Below are positions 1 through 6,848 of a stretch of 8,406 nucleotides of DNA, one piece after another. The position numbers and the translations under genes were made by a program. Source of the stretch: Candidatus Peribacteria bacterium (GTDB taxonomy: Bacteria > Patescibacteriota > Gracilibacteria > UBA1369 > GCA-2718715). Below the pieces are notes generated by a model. It saw only the letters and a list, made by a program, of their open reading frames with translations, was not told where the DNA came from and made no database searches. Numbering within the stretch: the first letter of the stretch is position 1; each line of letters begins with the position of its first letter. The stretch is taken from NCBI GenBank assembly GCA_943349385.1, contig CALQZM010000037.1, forward strand, positions 1 through 8,406. The letters run 5' to 3'.

Positions 1-1044
1 AAACACGAAATCCTGCATCGAAGCCAACACCAAGACCTACCTAACATTCAATTAGTAGATTTAAAAGACGAACTAAAAAAAGGAAATCACAGCCCAATCT
101 CAGAAAAACTTAGCCAAGCCATTCAAGAAAACTTAGACAAAAAAGAACTTACACTACTGCTTCACAACAAACGTGGTTTCGCTAATTATTTAATTTGCCA
201 GGACTGCGGCAAAGTGATCGAATGCCCGCACTGTTCGATATCGTTAACTCTACACAAAACCCCAACTGGCACGAATTTAATGTGCCATTATTGTAGTCAT
301 ACCCAAAAGATTCCTTCAAACTGCACAAACTGCGGAGGCGTTAATTTGAAATCGATTGGATCCGGAATCCAAAAAATCGTAGAAGAAACTCAAAAAATGT
401 TCCCAACTGCCCGAATCTTAAGAGTGGATTCCGACACTACTAGCACTAAAAACGCCCATTCCGAAATCTACGAATCAATCAAGCAAAATCATTACGACAT
501 AATAATTGGCACTCAAATGATAGCAACTGGACTCGATATTTCAGGCCTTTCACTAGTTGGAGTCACCAATGCAGACATTAGCTTAAATATGCCAGACTTC
601 AGAGCGGCCGAAAGAACTTTTCAGCTTTTAACCCAAGTATCAGGTCGTGCAGGCAGAGAACAAAAGCAAGGACAAGTCATAATTCAAACCTTTAATCCAG
701 ATAATCCAGTTTTAAATTGTGTTAAAAATCACGACTTTAACCAATTCTATAATACCGAACTTCAGTTTAGACAAGAATTCAACTATCCCCCATTCGCAAA
801 ACTAACCAAACTTACTTACTCGCATCCAAAAATCGAAAAACTAATTACCGAAATTCAACGGGTAGAACAAATTCTAAAAAACAACAAAATTCGTTTTAAA
901 TCAGCAGCCGCTCTAATAGAAAAAAAGAGCAACAAATACTATCATCATATTTTAATCAATAGTTTAAAACCAGAAAACATTATACCACAACTGGATTTGA
1001 ACCCTGACTGGTGGGTGGATCGGGATCCAGTAAGTACAATTTAA
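1..1044 (+). CDS. priA: Primosomal protein N' (PriA helicase), C-terminal part; 5' end outside window
   Basis: PriA is the 3'-5' superfamily 2 helicase that reloads the replisome at stalled forks. The reading frame is open from base 1, so the gene starts upstream; the visible 347 residues are roughly the C-terminal half. Visible parts, numbered in the fragment: a HNKRGFAN segment entering the zinc-binding insert; four CxxC pairs (Cys66/69, 75/78, 95/98, 108/111), so all eight zinc ligands are present; helicase motif V (GTQMIATGLD, 170-179); DFRAAERTFQLLTQ just before motif VI (SGRAGR, 214-219); and a C-terminus ending VDRDPVSTI, like the usual DVDP tail of PriA. It ends with TAA and faces the - strand operon ending at 1097. 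An in-frame ATG at 214 lies inside the zinc-binding region and is not the start. Identification is secure from the motif order. Confidence 0.97.
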   Translation, partial: KHEILHRSQHQDLPNIQLVDLKDELKKGNHSPISEKLSQAIQENLDKKELTLLLHNKRGFANYLICQDCGKVIECPHCSISLTLHKTPTGTNLMCHYCSHTQKIPSNCTNCGGVNLKSIGSGIQKIVEETQKMFPTARILRVDSDTTSTKNAHSEIYESIKQNHYDIIIGTQMIATGLDISGLSLVGVTNADISLNMPDFRAAERTFQLLTQVSGRAGREQKQGQVIIQTFNPDNPVLNCVKNHDFNQFYNTELQFRQEFNYPPFAKLTKLTYSHPKIEKLITEIQRVEQILKNNKIRFKSAAALIEKKSNKYYHHILINSLKPENIIPQLDLNPDWWVDRDPVSTI

Positions 1045-1048
1045 ATAA

Positions 1049-1070
1049 CCCCATATACTTTCATATAAGG
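1049..1070 (-). terminator. Possible weak terminator hairpin for the 2401-1097 operon
   Basis: In the - strand transcript, CCTTATAT can pair with ATATGGGG across the loop GAAAGT. This gives 8 pairs, two of them G-U. The following stretch is only TTATTTAAA, a poor U-tract. On the + strand the two G-U pairs become A-C mismatches, so any activity should favour the - transcript. It is the only hairpin I see in the gap between the convergent gene ends, but it is weak. Confidence 0.35.
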
Positions 1071-1096
1071 AATTATTTAATATCAATATTTGTAAA

Positions 1097-1645
1097 CTAA
1101 GCTGCTTCGCGAGTTGGTTTAAAAACTTCTGAAGCACTTCGTACATGCCGATTCAATGTTCGCTTACTACTTACTATAGCCTGAATTCGATTTTCAGAAA
1201 CTCCAGTTTCACGAGCTTTTTCAACTAAAGAATCAGTTAGGGCTTCAAATTCATTGGCACTAAATTTATTTGCCTGATAAGCATAATCGGCTACTCCATC
1301 AACACCTGGTGGAACAAGACTACCAATACCGAAATCGATTAGTTGATGCATCATAATTTTAAACTTACCCCAGAAAGACATATCTAATCGTTCTGCTTCA
1401 AATAATAAATAAGTTGCAGAAATTACAGACGAAGCACCATCCCCAGCAATTGGCAAGAAACTAATCAAGGCATCTAGACCAAAAGTATCAGTATAAGTTG
1501 CAAACAAAGTAACTCGTTGCTCAGCAGATGCAGCCGCTTCGAGATCTTTTAACAAATTTTCAACGACAATTTGTTCACTAGTAGCTTCTGGAGTATCAGT
1601 ACTCTCTGCATCGGAATTAACCTCAATATTATGATTCAAAGACAT
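1097..1645 (-). CDS. DUF4112-like membrane protein, 182 aa
   Basis: The protein has an acidic, probably disordered N-terminus (residues 1-25). Residues about 57-137 resemble DUF4112, a small bacterial and archaeal membrane domain of unknown function. The likeness lies in a LDALISFLPIAGDG block (57-70), a hydrophobic stretch with an Ala-Glu-Arg-Leu turn (78-88), an LIDFGIGSLVP block (102-112) and a D-x3-D-YAYQAN block (116-126). These match the family's duplicated 'D..(I/L)P..GD' halves and its 'D...KAN' end. The second half is altered: it reads PPGVDGVAD where PxxGDxxD is usual. The C-terminus (140-182) is charged and helical. It is the last gene of a three-gene - strand operon; its ATG lies 2 nt after the stop of the 61-aa gene, which suggests translational coupling. 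No Shine-Dalgarno is visible. It ends in TAG. The family call rests on motif pattern only; the function is unknown. Confidence 0.75.
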   Translation of the reverse strand: MSLNHNIEVNSDAESTDTPEATSEQIVVENLLKDLEAAASAEQRVTLFATYTDTFGLDALISFLPIAGDGASSVISATYLLFEAERLDMSFWGKFKIMMHQLIDFGIGSLVPPGVDGVADYAYQANKFSANEFEALTDSLVEKARETGVSENRIQAIVSSKRTLNRHVRSASEVFKPTREAA

Positions 1646-1647
1646 AA

Positions 1648-1833
1648 CTATTTATTATTAACTAATAAATCTGCCATTTTCGAAGTATCAGACTCCAATA
1701 CTTTAATTAATTTATCAGCTTGGGCATCTTCCATATATGGCAAAAGCAAAGCCCAGGCAGATCTTTCATCTACACCCATTGGAGCTAATTGGAGCAATCT
1801 GTTTAAGTGTTCAAATTTTTTAGTATCTAACAT
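1648..1833 (-). CDS. Small helical protein of unknown function, 61 aa
   Basis: I do not recognise this gene. It encodes a soluble, mostly helical 61-aa protein. A leucine-rich first helix (KKFEHLNRLLQL) is followed by a Pro-Met-Gly turn, then WALLLPYMEDAQADKLIKVLES, which looks like a two-helix hairpin. It has no signal peptide and no membrane segment. It sits between two better-sized genes on the same strand: 25 nt after the 180-aa gene and 2 nt before the DUF4112-like gene. This placement is the main support for its being a real gene. It starts with ATG without a Shine-Dalgarno and ends in TAG like both neighbours. A regulatory or assembly partner of the DUF4112-like protein is possible but only a guess. 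Confidence 0.7.
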   Translation of the reverse strand: MLDTKKFEHLNRLLQLAPMGVDERSAWALLLPYMEDAQADKLIKVLESDTSKMADLLVNNK

Positions 1834-1858
1834 ATTTTTTAAATTAAATTATTTATTA

Positions 1859-2401
1859 CTATCTCAAGATTCCTACTGTTCTTAAACCAGTATAAAGGGA
1901 CCCAAAGTCGGCTTCCATAGTCCTTAAACGATTAATAAAATCGTCTGGATTCCTAATAGCTAAATCAGCTAATTGATCTAAACCAACAAGTCTTAAAAGC
2001 GGTTCAATTGTATTATTCAAAACAAATGATTGCACAAATCTAGGCATTAAACCTAATACAGCCGTAACTGTCTCGAATTCATTTTCTAAGCGCCAAGACT
2101 CACGTGGACTTGTAAATAATTGACTTAGAACATCATAGGCTTCAGAACCATCTGGGAATATTCTTTTAAAGGTAGATTCAAAAACTTCACCCATAATACC
2201 AGCTCGTTCGTCACGACTTGCTTCACTAATAACTTCGGCACCTGTTTCAATTCCAACCATATTTTCTAAAAAATCAGGAATAGTAGGAGAAATATAAGTA
2301 CCATAAAAACTCGTATCTGCCGTACCCGGCAACGGATCACCATTTTGATCTACAGCTGACATATCTAAATCAGAATTACCTCTTAAAATGCCTCCGTCCA
2401 T
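1859..2401 (-). CDS. Unknown protein, 180 aa, first gene of the DUF4112 operon
   Basis: I cannot assign a family. The N-terminal 40 residues are Gly/Asp-rich and low in hydrophobics. The rest is predicted helical and acidic. A moderately hydrophobic stretch around residues 111-130 (ETVTAVLGLMPRFVQSFVL) could be a buried helix or a weak membrane contact. The later part (PLLRLVGLDQLADLAIRNPDDFINRLRTMEADF) looks like packed helices. There is no signal peptide and no recognisable catalytic motif. The ATG at 2401 is supported by a promoter whose predicted transcript starts about 14 nt upstream, leaving no room for a longer product. It is the first gene of an operon with the 61-aa and DUF4112-like genes and ends in TAG. 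A role linked to the DUF4112-like membrane protein is inferred from co-transcription only. Confidence 0.75.
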   Translation of the reverse strand: MDGGILRGNSDLDMSAVDQNGDPLPGTADTSFYGTYISPTIPDFLENMVGIETGAEVISEASRDERAGIMGEVFESTFKRIFPDGSEAYDVLSQLFTSPRESWRLENEFETVTAVLGLMPRFVQSFVLNNTIEPLLRLVGLDQLADLAIRNPDDFINRLRTMEADFGSLYTGLRTVGILR

Positions 2402-2419
2402 ATAAAAAAGTTAATCAAT

Positions 2420-2448
2420 ACTATATAAATTAATTCTACCTGTATCGA
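2420..2448 (-). promoter_or_regulatory. Sigma70-type promoter of the 2401-1097 operon
   Basis: On the - strand a -35 box TCGATA (2448-2443, 4 of 6 consensus bases) is separated by 17 nt from a -10 box TATAGT (2425-2420, 5 of 6). Transcription would start near 2413, leaving a leader of about 14 nt before the ATG at 2401. The site lies between the terminator of the upstream gene and the first gene of the operon, where a promoter is needed. Confidence 0.6.
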
Positions 2449-2450
2449 CG

Positions 2451-2489
2451 AAATAAAAAAAAATAATTGGATTGCTAAAAGCAGCAATC
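2451..2489 (-). terminator. Rho-independent terminator of the 104-aa gene
   Basis: In the - strand transcript GATTGCT (2489-2483) pairs perfectly with AGCAATC (2476-2470) around the 6-nt loop GCTTTT. Seven bases later comes a run of nine U (the complement of A at 2463-2455). It begins 5 nt after the TAA of the gene ending at 2495. It separates this gene from the downstream - strand operon. Stem, spacing and U-run are all typical. Confidence 0.88.
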
Positions 2490-2494
2490 AAGTT

Positions 2495-2809
2495 TTAATT
2501 CGAATCACTATCTTTAATTACATCTTGCACTCTACTTAGAATTCTTAATCTGTCTTTTATTACATCTTCGGTAAAGAATACAGAATAAGGTGGAATTCTT
2601 AGATTTGAATCATCAACATAAATACCATTTACCTCTGCCATAATATGAGTACAAAAACCTAATGACTTAAAAAATCCAGATCTCATATTTCTAATATAAA
2701 TACTAACTGCTGAATCAATACTATCAGAATAAATCCCCCTAACAGGTACAGCACTTGGTTCCTGCTCTTTTATTCTACTATAATATAAAAGGCACTTTGA
2801 AGCTATCAT
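2495..2809 (-). CDS. Unknown protein, 104 aa, single-gene transcript
   Basis: I do not recognise this gene. It encodes a 104-aa soluble-looking protein with mixed strand and helix character: IRNMRSGFFKSLGFCTHIMAEVNGIYVDDSNLRIPPYSVFF in the middle and a charged helical C-terminus (DVIKDRLRILSRVQDVIKD). I chose the ATG at 2809. The frame stays open to a TTG at 2863, which would add 18 mostly hydrophobic residues. That TTG, however, is the first three bases of the -35 box of a near-perfect promoter, so its transcript begins downstream of it. The gene has its own promoter and its own strong terminator, so it is a separate unit from the operon below it. The four cysteine or aromatic-rich short motifs do not match any family I can name. 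Confidence 0.65.
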   Translation of the reverse strand: MIASKCLLYYSRIKEQEPSAVPVRGIYSDSIDSAVSIYIRNMRSGFFKSLGFCTHIMAEVNGIYVDDSNLRIPPYSVFFTEDVIKDRLRILSRVQDVIKDSDSN

Positions 2810-2834
2810 ATTCAAATACTTATACGACAATAAC

Positions 2835-2863
2835 AATATAACAACATATACAGGATTAGTCAA
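2835..2863 (-). promoter_or_regulatory. Strong sigma70 promoter with extended -10, for the 104-aa gene
   Basis: On the - strand TTGACT (2863-2858, 5 of 6) is followed by a 17-nt spacer and TATATT (2840-2835, 5 of 6). The -10 is preceded by TG plus one base, the extended -10 arrangement. The predicted start is near 2828, giving a leader of about 19 nt before the ATG at 2809. The AT-rich tract directly upstream (2868-2914) could act as an UP element. Confidence 0.75.
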
Positions 2864-2870
2864 CCACGTT

Positions 2871-2911
2871 ATTTAATTTAATTTAATTTAATGTATGTAA
2901 TTTAATTTTAA
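2871..2911. repeat. AT-rich pentanucleotide repeat (TTTAA) in the divergent promoter region
   Basis: Four exact tandem copies of TTTAA occupy 2872-2891. After an interruption (TGTATG) a fifth copy at 2901-2905 and a TTTTAA variant follow. The tract lies between two back-to-back promoters, the - strand -35 at 2858-2863 and the + strand -35 at 2934-2939. It could serve as UP-element DNA or ease melting, or be a length-variable microsatellite. The rest of this 174-nt gap holds only the promoters. Confidence 0.8.
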
Positions 2912-2933
2912 TTTCTTGATTTTCTGAACAATC

Positions 2934-2962
2934 TTGCCTACATATAAAATACACAGTAGAAT
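2934..2962 (+). promoter_or_regulatory. Sigma70-type promoter of the trpS-pyrG operon
   Basis: TTGCCT (2934-2939, 4 of 6) and TAGAAT (2957-2962, 5 of 6) are spaced by exactly 17 nt. The predicted start near 2969 leaves a leader of about 15 nt before the trpS ATG. This is too short for a T-box, an attenuator or a leader peptide, so I see no tryptophan-dependent control in the sequence. Confidence 0.6.
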
Positions 2963-2983
2963 TATAAAAATTAATCCAATACT

Positions 2984-3958
2984 ATGTCACGAATACTTTC
3001 AGGAATTCAACCATCAGGCAAAATCCACATTGGGAATTATTTTGGAGCAATAAGGCAACATATCGAACTACAATCAAAACACGAATGCTTTTATTTTTTA
3101 GCTAATTTACACGCACTTACCACTACCCGAGATAAAGAACTATTAGAACAATACTCAGTTGATTTAACCTTAGATTATTTAGCATTAGGATTAGACCCAA
3201 ATAAAGCCACATTATTCGTACAATCAGAAATCCCAGAACATACCGAACTTGCTTGGATTTTTGCAACAATTTGCAGTCCAGGATTATTAGATCGTGCCCA
3301 CGCCTGGAAAGATGCAGTAACAAAAAAGAAAAAAGATCCAACAGTCGGATTATATACTTATCCCCTATTAATGGCAGCGGATATTTTATTATACGAACCA
3401 GATCTAGTCCCAGTAGGCCAAGACCAAAAACAACACATTGAAATCGCTCGTGATCTAGCCCAAAAATTTAACGATACCTATAAGTTAGAAGTTTTCAAAT
3501 TACCAGAGCCAATGATTAAAGAAGAAGTAGCTATAATACCAGGGACTGACGGACAAAAAATGAGTAAAAGTTATAACAATACAATTGAAATATTCGCCGA
3601 TGAAGCAAAAGTAAAAAAATCGATCATGGGAATCGTAACAGACTCAAAAGGAGTCGAAGATAAAAAAGATCCAAAAAGTTGCAATGTTTTTCAACTTTAC
3701 CAACTTTTTGCAACAGCAACTGAAACCGAAAATTTACGTGACAAATATTTAGCAGGCGGATTTGGATACGGTGATGCCAAAAAAACTTTACTAGAAAAAT
3801 TCTACCAATATTTCGGTGAATCCCGAGAAAAAAGAGTTGCCCTAAAATCAGATTTGGACTATGTTAGAGAGGTATTAAAAAACGGATCAGTCAAAGCACA
3901 AGAACAAGCAAAGTTGGTTATGCATAAAGTAAAAGCAGCTACCGGTCTTAAATTTTAA
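2984..3958 (+). CDS. trpS: Tryptophanyl-tRNA synthetase
   Basis: TrpS is a class I aminoacyl-tRNA synthetase that charges tRNA-Trp with tryptophan in the cytoplasm. The 324-aa length matches bacterial TrpS. The N-terminus (SRILSGIQPSGKIHIGNYFGA) carries the HIGH-type motif as HIGN (15-18). LANLHALTT and a GLLDRAHAWKDA block follow. MAADILLYEPDLVPVGQDQKQHIE is the typical tryptophan-pocket and dimer-interface segment. KMSKS is intact at 192-196, followed by YNN. The C-terminal helical anticodon-binding part is complete. The ATG is supported by the N-terminal motif and the promoter just upstream. It heads a run of five + strand genes; pyrG starts 17 nt after its TAA. Nothing in it is unusual. 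Confidence 0.97.
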   Translation: MSRILSGIQPSGKIHIGNYFGAIRQHIELQSKHECFYFLANLHALTTTRDKELLEQYSVDLTLDYLALGLDPNKATLFVQSEIPEHTELAWIFATICSPGLLDRAHAWKDAVTKKKKDPTVGLYTYPLLMAADILLYEPDLVPVGQDQKQHIEIARDLAQKFNDTYKLEVFKLPEPMIKEEVAIIPGTDGQKMSKSYNNTIEIFADEAKVKKSIMGIVTDSKGVEDKKDPKSCNVFQLYQLFATATETENLRDKYLAGGFGYGDAKKTLLEKFYQYFGESREKRVALKSDLDYVREVLKNGSVKAQEQAKLVMHKVKAATGLKF

Positions 3959-3975
3959 ATTTTTAAAAAATAATA

Positions 3976-5592
3976 ATGGCAACTAAATATATCTTCGTAA
4001 CTGGTGGTGTATGCTCTTCTCTTGGAAAAGGAATCGCAACAGCTTCTATCGGCGCTCTTTTAAAAAGTGCCGGACTCAAAATTTTTACTCAAAAATTAGA
4101 TCCATATCTAAATGTCGATCCAGGTACAATGTCACCATTTCAACACGGTGAAGTTTTTGTTACCGACGATGGCGCCGAAACTGATTTAGATCTCGGACAT
4201 TACGAAAGATTTATAGACATTCCAGTAAGTAAACTCTCTACGGTAACTACAGGACGAGTGTATTTAGAAGTTTTAGAAAAAGAACGTCGAGGTGACTTTT
4301 TAGGTGGCACTATTCAAATAGTACCTCACATTACTAATGCCATTAAAGATAAAATTAAAAATGCTGCCAAAGAAAACAAAGCCGATATTCTTTTAGTAGA
4401 AATTGGTGGAACTGTCGGTGACATTGAAGGATTACCATACTTAGAAGCCATTAGACAATTAAGACACGAATTAGGCAGACACAATACTATGTTTGTACAT
4501 CTTACTCTTTTACCCTATTTAGCGGCATCTGGAGAATTAAAAACCAAACCAACTCAAGCATCAGTTCGAGAACTTAGAAGTATTGGGATTCAACCGGACT
4601 TTATCGTACTAAGGGCCGACAAACCAATCACTAAAGAAATTACTAAAAAAATTGCCTTATTTTGCGATGTAGAAGAAAAAGATGTAATTCCTGCACCTAC
4701 CTTAGACAGTATTTATAAAGTACCATTGAATTTTCAAAAATATGGACTAGCAGAAAGAATTGCCGAAAAACTTAAATTGAAAAAATTTGAAATGGATCTT
4801 TCAGACTGGGAATCATTAAATAAAAAGTTGATCGAAGAAAGAGACCCTCTTAAAGTCGCTATCGTTGGTAAATACACAAATTTAGAAGATGCCTATTTAA
4901 GTGTAATTGAATCTCTTAAAATTGCCTGTTACCACTCAAATCGAGAACTTGAACTACTCTGGGTAGATTCAGAAAAACTTGAGAATGACGATCCTAAACA
5001 TCTTAAATTACTTAAATCAGCAAAAGGAATCTTAGTTCCAGGCGGATTTGGGAAACGTGGAATAGAAGGAAAAATCAAAGCGGCAAAATATGCGCGTGAA
5101 AACAAAGTCCCGTATTTCGGAATTTGCCTAGGAATGCAACTTATGACTATAGAATTTGCACGACACATATATAACGATCCAGAAATTACATCTGAAGAAT
5201 TTGATGAAGAAGGCAAATTAAATCCAAAAAAATACGCCATACATTTCTTGCCCGGACAACATAAAGATAAAGAAAAAGGCGGAACCTTAAGACTAGGATC
5301 CTATACCTGCAAACTTGTACCAGGAACCAAAACATATAGGCTTTATGGTAAAAAAATAATTCAAGAAAGACATCGACATAGATATGAATTCAATAATGTT
5401 TACCGTACGAAATTAGAAAAAAATGGACTAATCGTAAGTGGAATCTTCGAAAAAGCTAATTTAGTCGAAATCGTAGAACAAAAAGACCATCCATTTATGA
5501 TTGGTTGCCAATTCCATCCAGAATTCTTGTCTAGACCTGCAAAACCACATCCAATATTTTTTGGTTTTATTCAGGCTAGCATTGAAAATTAA
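3976..5592 (+). CDS. pyrG: CTP synthase (glutamine-hydrolysing)
   Basis: PyrG makes CTP from UTP, ATP and glutamine, the last step of pyrimidine nucleotide synthesis. The 538-aa length is normal. The N-terminal amidoligase domain shows KYIFVTGGVCSSLGKG (P-loop), KLDPYLNVDPGTMSPFQHGEVFV and TDLDLGHYERF. The C-terminal glutamine amidotransferase domain starts near residue 290 (LKVAIVGKYTNLEDAYLSV). It has PGGFGKRG, the nucleophile Cys384 in GICLGMQ, and the His514 and Glu516 catalytic pair in FHPEF. One small variation is Cys in the P-loop (GGVCSS, usually GGVVSS). It lies 17 nt after trpS with no promoter or terminator between, and no G-run leader of the kind used for CTP-sensing attenuation in Firmicutes. 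The next gene starts 2 nt after its TAA. Confidence 0.98.
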   Translation: MATKYIFVTGGVCSSLGKGIATASIGALLKSAGLKIFTQKLDPYLNVDPGTMSPFQHGEVFVTDDGAETDLDLGHYERFIDIPVSKLSTVTTGRVYLEVLEKERRGDFLGGTIQIVPHITNAIKDKIKNAAKENKADILLVEIGGTVGDIEGLPYLEAIRQLRHELGRHNTMFVHLTLLPYLAASGELKTKPTQASVRELRSIGIQPDFIVLRADKPITKEITKKIALFCDVEEKDVIPAPTLDSIYKVPLNFQKYGLAERIAEKLKLKKFEMDLSDWESLNKKLIEERDPLKVAIVGKYTNLEDAYLSVIESLKIACYHSNRELELLWVDSEKLENDDPKHLKLLKSAKGILVPGGFGKRGIEGKIKAAKYARENKVPYFGICLGMQLMTIEFARHIYNDPEITSEEFDEEGKLNPKKYAIHFLPGQHKDKEKGGTLRLGSYTCKLVPGTKTYRLYGKKIIQERHRHRYEFNNVYRTKLEKNGLIVSGIFEKANLVEIVEQKDHPFMIGCQFHPEFLSRPAKPHPIFFGFIQASIEN

Positions 5593-5594
5593 TT

Positions 5595-6848
5595 ATGACC
5601 AAATTCCAATATACGGCCATTAGTCCACAAGGAAAATCTTTAAACGGAATTATCGAGGCCGATACCACAGAAAACGCAAGAAATAAACTATATCAATTAA
5701 AATTGACGGTAGTTAGTCTTGATCAAGTAATGAATGAAGATAATAATCAAAAAGATTACTTAAAATACAAATTCGAAGCATTAGACAAAGACAATAAAAA
5801 AGTAATTGGGACAATTGCCAGCACTAATTTATTAAACGCTTTCGATAAACTAAGTAAGGAATACAATCTAGAAGTACAAAAACTAGCTAGCACTAATGCC
5901 ACTCAAACTGAATTTGAAGCCAGCAAAGAAAAAATCACAAGTTTCAAAGCACAATTAACATCTTTGCAAAAAAACAAAGATACTGATACCTCCAGCACAG
6001 AATTCCATGAAACAAAACAAAAAGAAGAATTCCAAAAAATCATCGAAGAAATCATAGCAACTATTAAAAAAATAAATGTAAAATTCTCTTCTCAGTTAAA
6101 ACCTGAAGCAATTGATTTTTTAAACAAATACGAAATTCATTTAAATAAAATAAAATACAGTGAAAATACCGAAAACATAATTCAGGCAGCCTTAAAAGTT
6201 TTAAATCACATTCAAACATCAGAAATGTTTCTAAATAATTCCGAAAACTACGAAGAACAACTTGATCTACAATTAGATATATTGAGGCTAAACAAAATCT
6301 TAAACTCTCACTCAACCCAACATAATGAATTACTCCAAACTCTCAGTTCCACCTTAGCCAAATTTGGACTTAAAATGAATATTAATCTAAAAAAGAAGTT
6401 CAACAAATTAACAGGCTACATAGAAATTGTTTTCAAAACCAAATCTAATAAAATTAGACAAGAAGCAATAACCCACTTTTTCAAGGGCCTTGTACAAAAA
6501 TTCACAACTAATCCACAAACTAAATCCATAAATATTTTCAGTGAAAAATCTTTTCAAGCTAGCAAGACAGAACAAGAAATACTAAACCTATCCACCTGGT
6601 TATTGGCAGCATTTTTATCTTTATACTTTATTTGCATCTTTATTACTGAAAAAATTGCTAAATTTGAACTAAATAAACTATTTTTTATTTATAATACCAA
6701 TTTTTTAATATACATTATAATAGGCACGATACTTACTCATTCAGCTGTAAAAATTAATATCTTACTCAAAACAAAGAAGTTTCAAAATAACAACTTTATC
6801 TATCCAGTATTTTTCCTGCTTTATATAATGATCCTAATAAACCTTTAA
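5595..6848 (+). CDS. Membrane protein with two GspF/PilC N-terminal-like modules, 417 aa
   Basis: The first 41 residues (KFQYTAISPQGKSLNGIIEADTT..A...L....L.V.SL) match the short beta-rich module that begins GspF/PilC inner-membrane platform proteins of type II secretion and type IV pili. A second, diverged copy occupies about 56-97 (YKFEALDKDNKKVIGTIAS..., ending LEVQKL). The GspF body should follow, but I do not see it. Instead there is a long Lys/Glu-rich helical or coiled-coil region (about 105-330) and three C-terminal membrane segments (about 334-352, 362-380, 400-417). The N-terminal part is therefore probably cytoplasmic. The ATG lies 2 nt after the pyrG stop, and its TAA overlaps the next ATG by one base (TAATG), so it is probably translationally coupled on both sides. 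It could be a scaffold derived from a pilus platform protein; the function is unknown. The match to the N-terminal module is good for copy 1 and fair for copy 2. Confidence 0.8.
   Translation: MTKFQYTAISPQGKSLNGIIEADTTENARNKLYQLKLTVVSLDQVMNEDNNQKDYLKYKFEALDKDNKKVIGTIASTNLLNAFDKLSKEYNLEVQKLASTNATQTEFEASKEKITSFKAQLTSLQKNKDTDTSSTEFHETKQKEEFQKIIEEIIATIKKINVKFSSQLKPEAIDFLNKYEIHLNKIKYSENTENIIQAALKVLNHIQTSEMFLNNSENYEEQLDLQLDILRLNKILNSHSTQHNELLQTLSSTLAKFGLKMNINLKKKFNKLTGYIEIVFKTKSNKIRQEAITHFFKGLVQKFTTNPQTKSINIFSEKSFQASKTEQEILNLSTWLLAAFLSLYFICIFITEKIAKFELNKLFFIYNTNFLIYIIIGTILTHSAVKINILLKTKKFQNNNFIYPVFFLLYIMILINL

Noticed and set aside
214..1044. A complete gene starting at the ATG at 214
   Set aside because: The same frame is open from base 1 and encodes PriA sequence upstream of 214, including the first two zinc-ligand cysteines, so the gene is partial and starts outside the window.
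1571..1885. A + strand reading frame of 104 aa antisense to the small - strand genes
   Set aside because: It overlaps the DUF4112-like gene and the 61-aa gene, its product shows no family features, and the - strand genes have a promoter, tight spacing and a family match.
2916..2948. Alternative trpS promoter using TTGATT (2916-2921) and TATAAA (2943-2948)
   Set aside because: The spacer would be 21 nt, too long for sigma70. TTGCCT-N17-TAGAAT just downstream has ideal spacing.
2963..2983. T-box, leader peptide or other tryptophan-responsive leader before trpS
   Set aside because: The predicted leader is about 15 nt and forms no hairpin.
4929..5240. A - strand reading frame of 103 aa inside pyrG
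   Set aside because: It lies wholly antisense to the amidotransferase domain of pyrG, with no promoter, no start signal and no family features.
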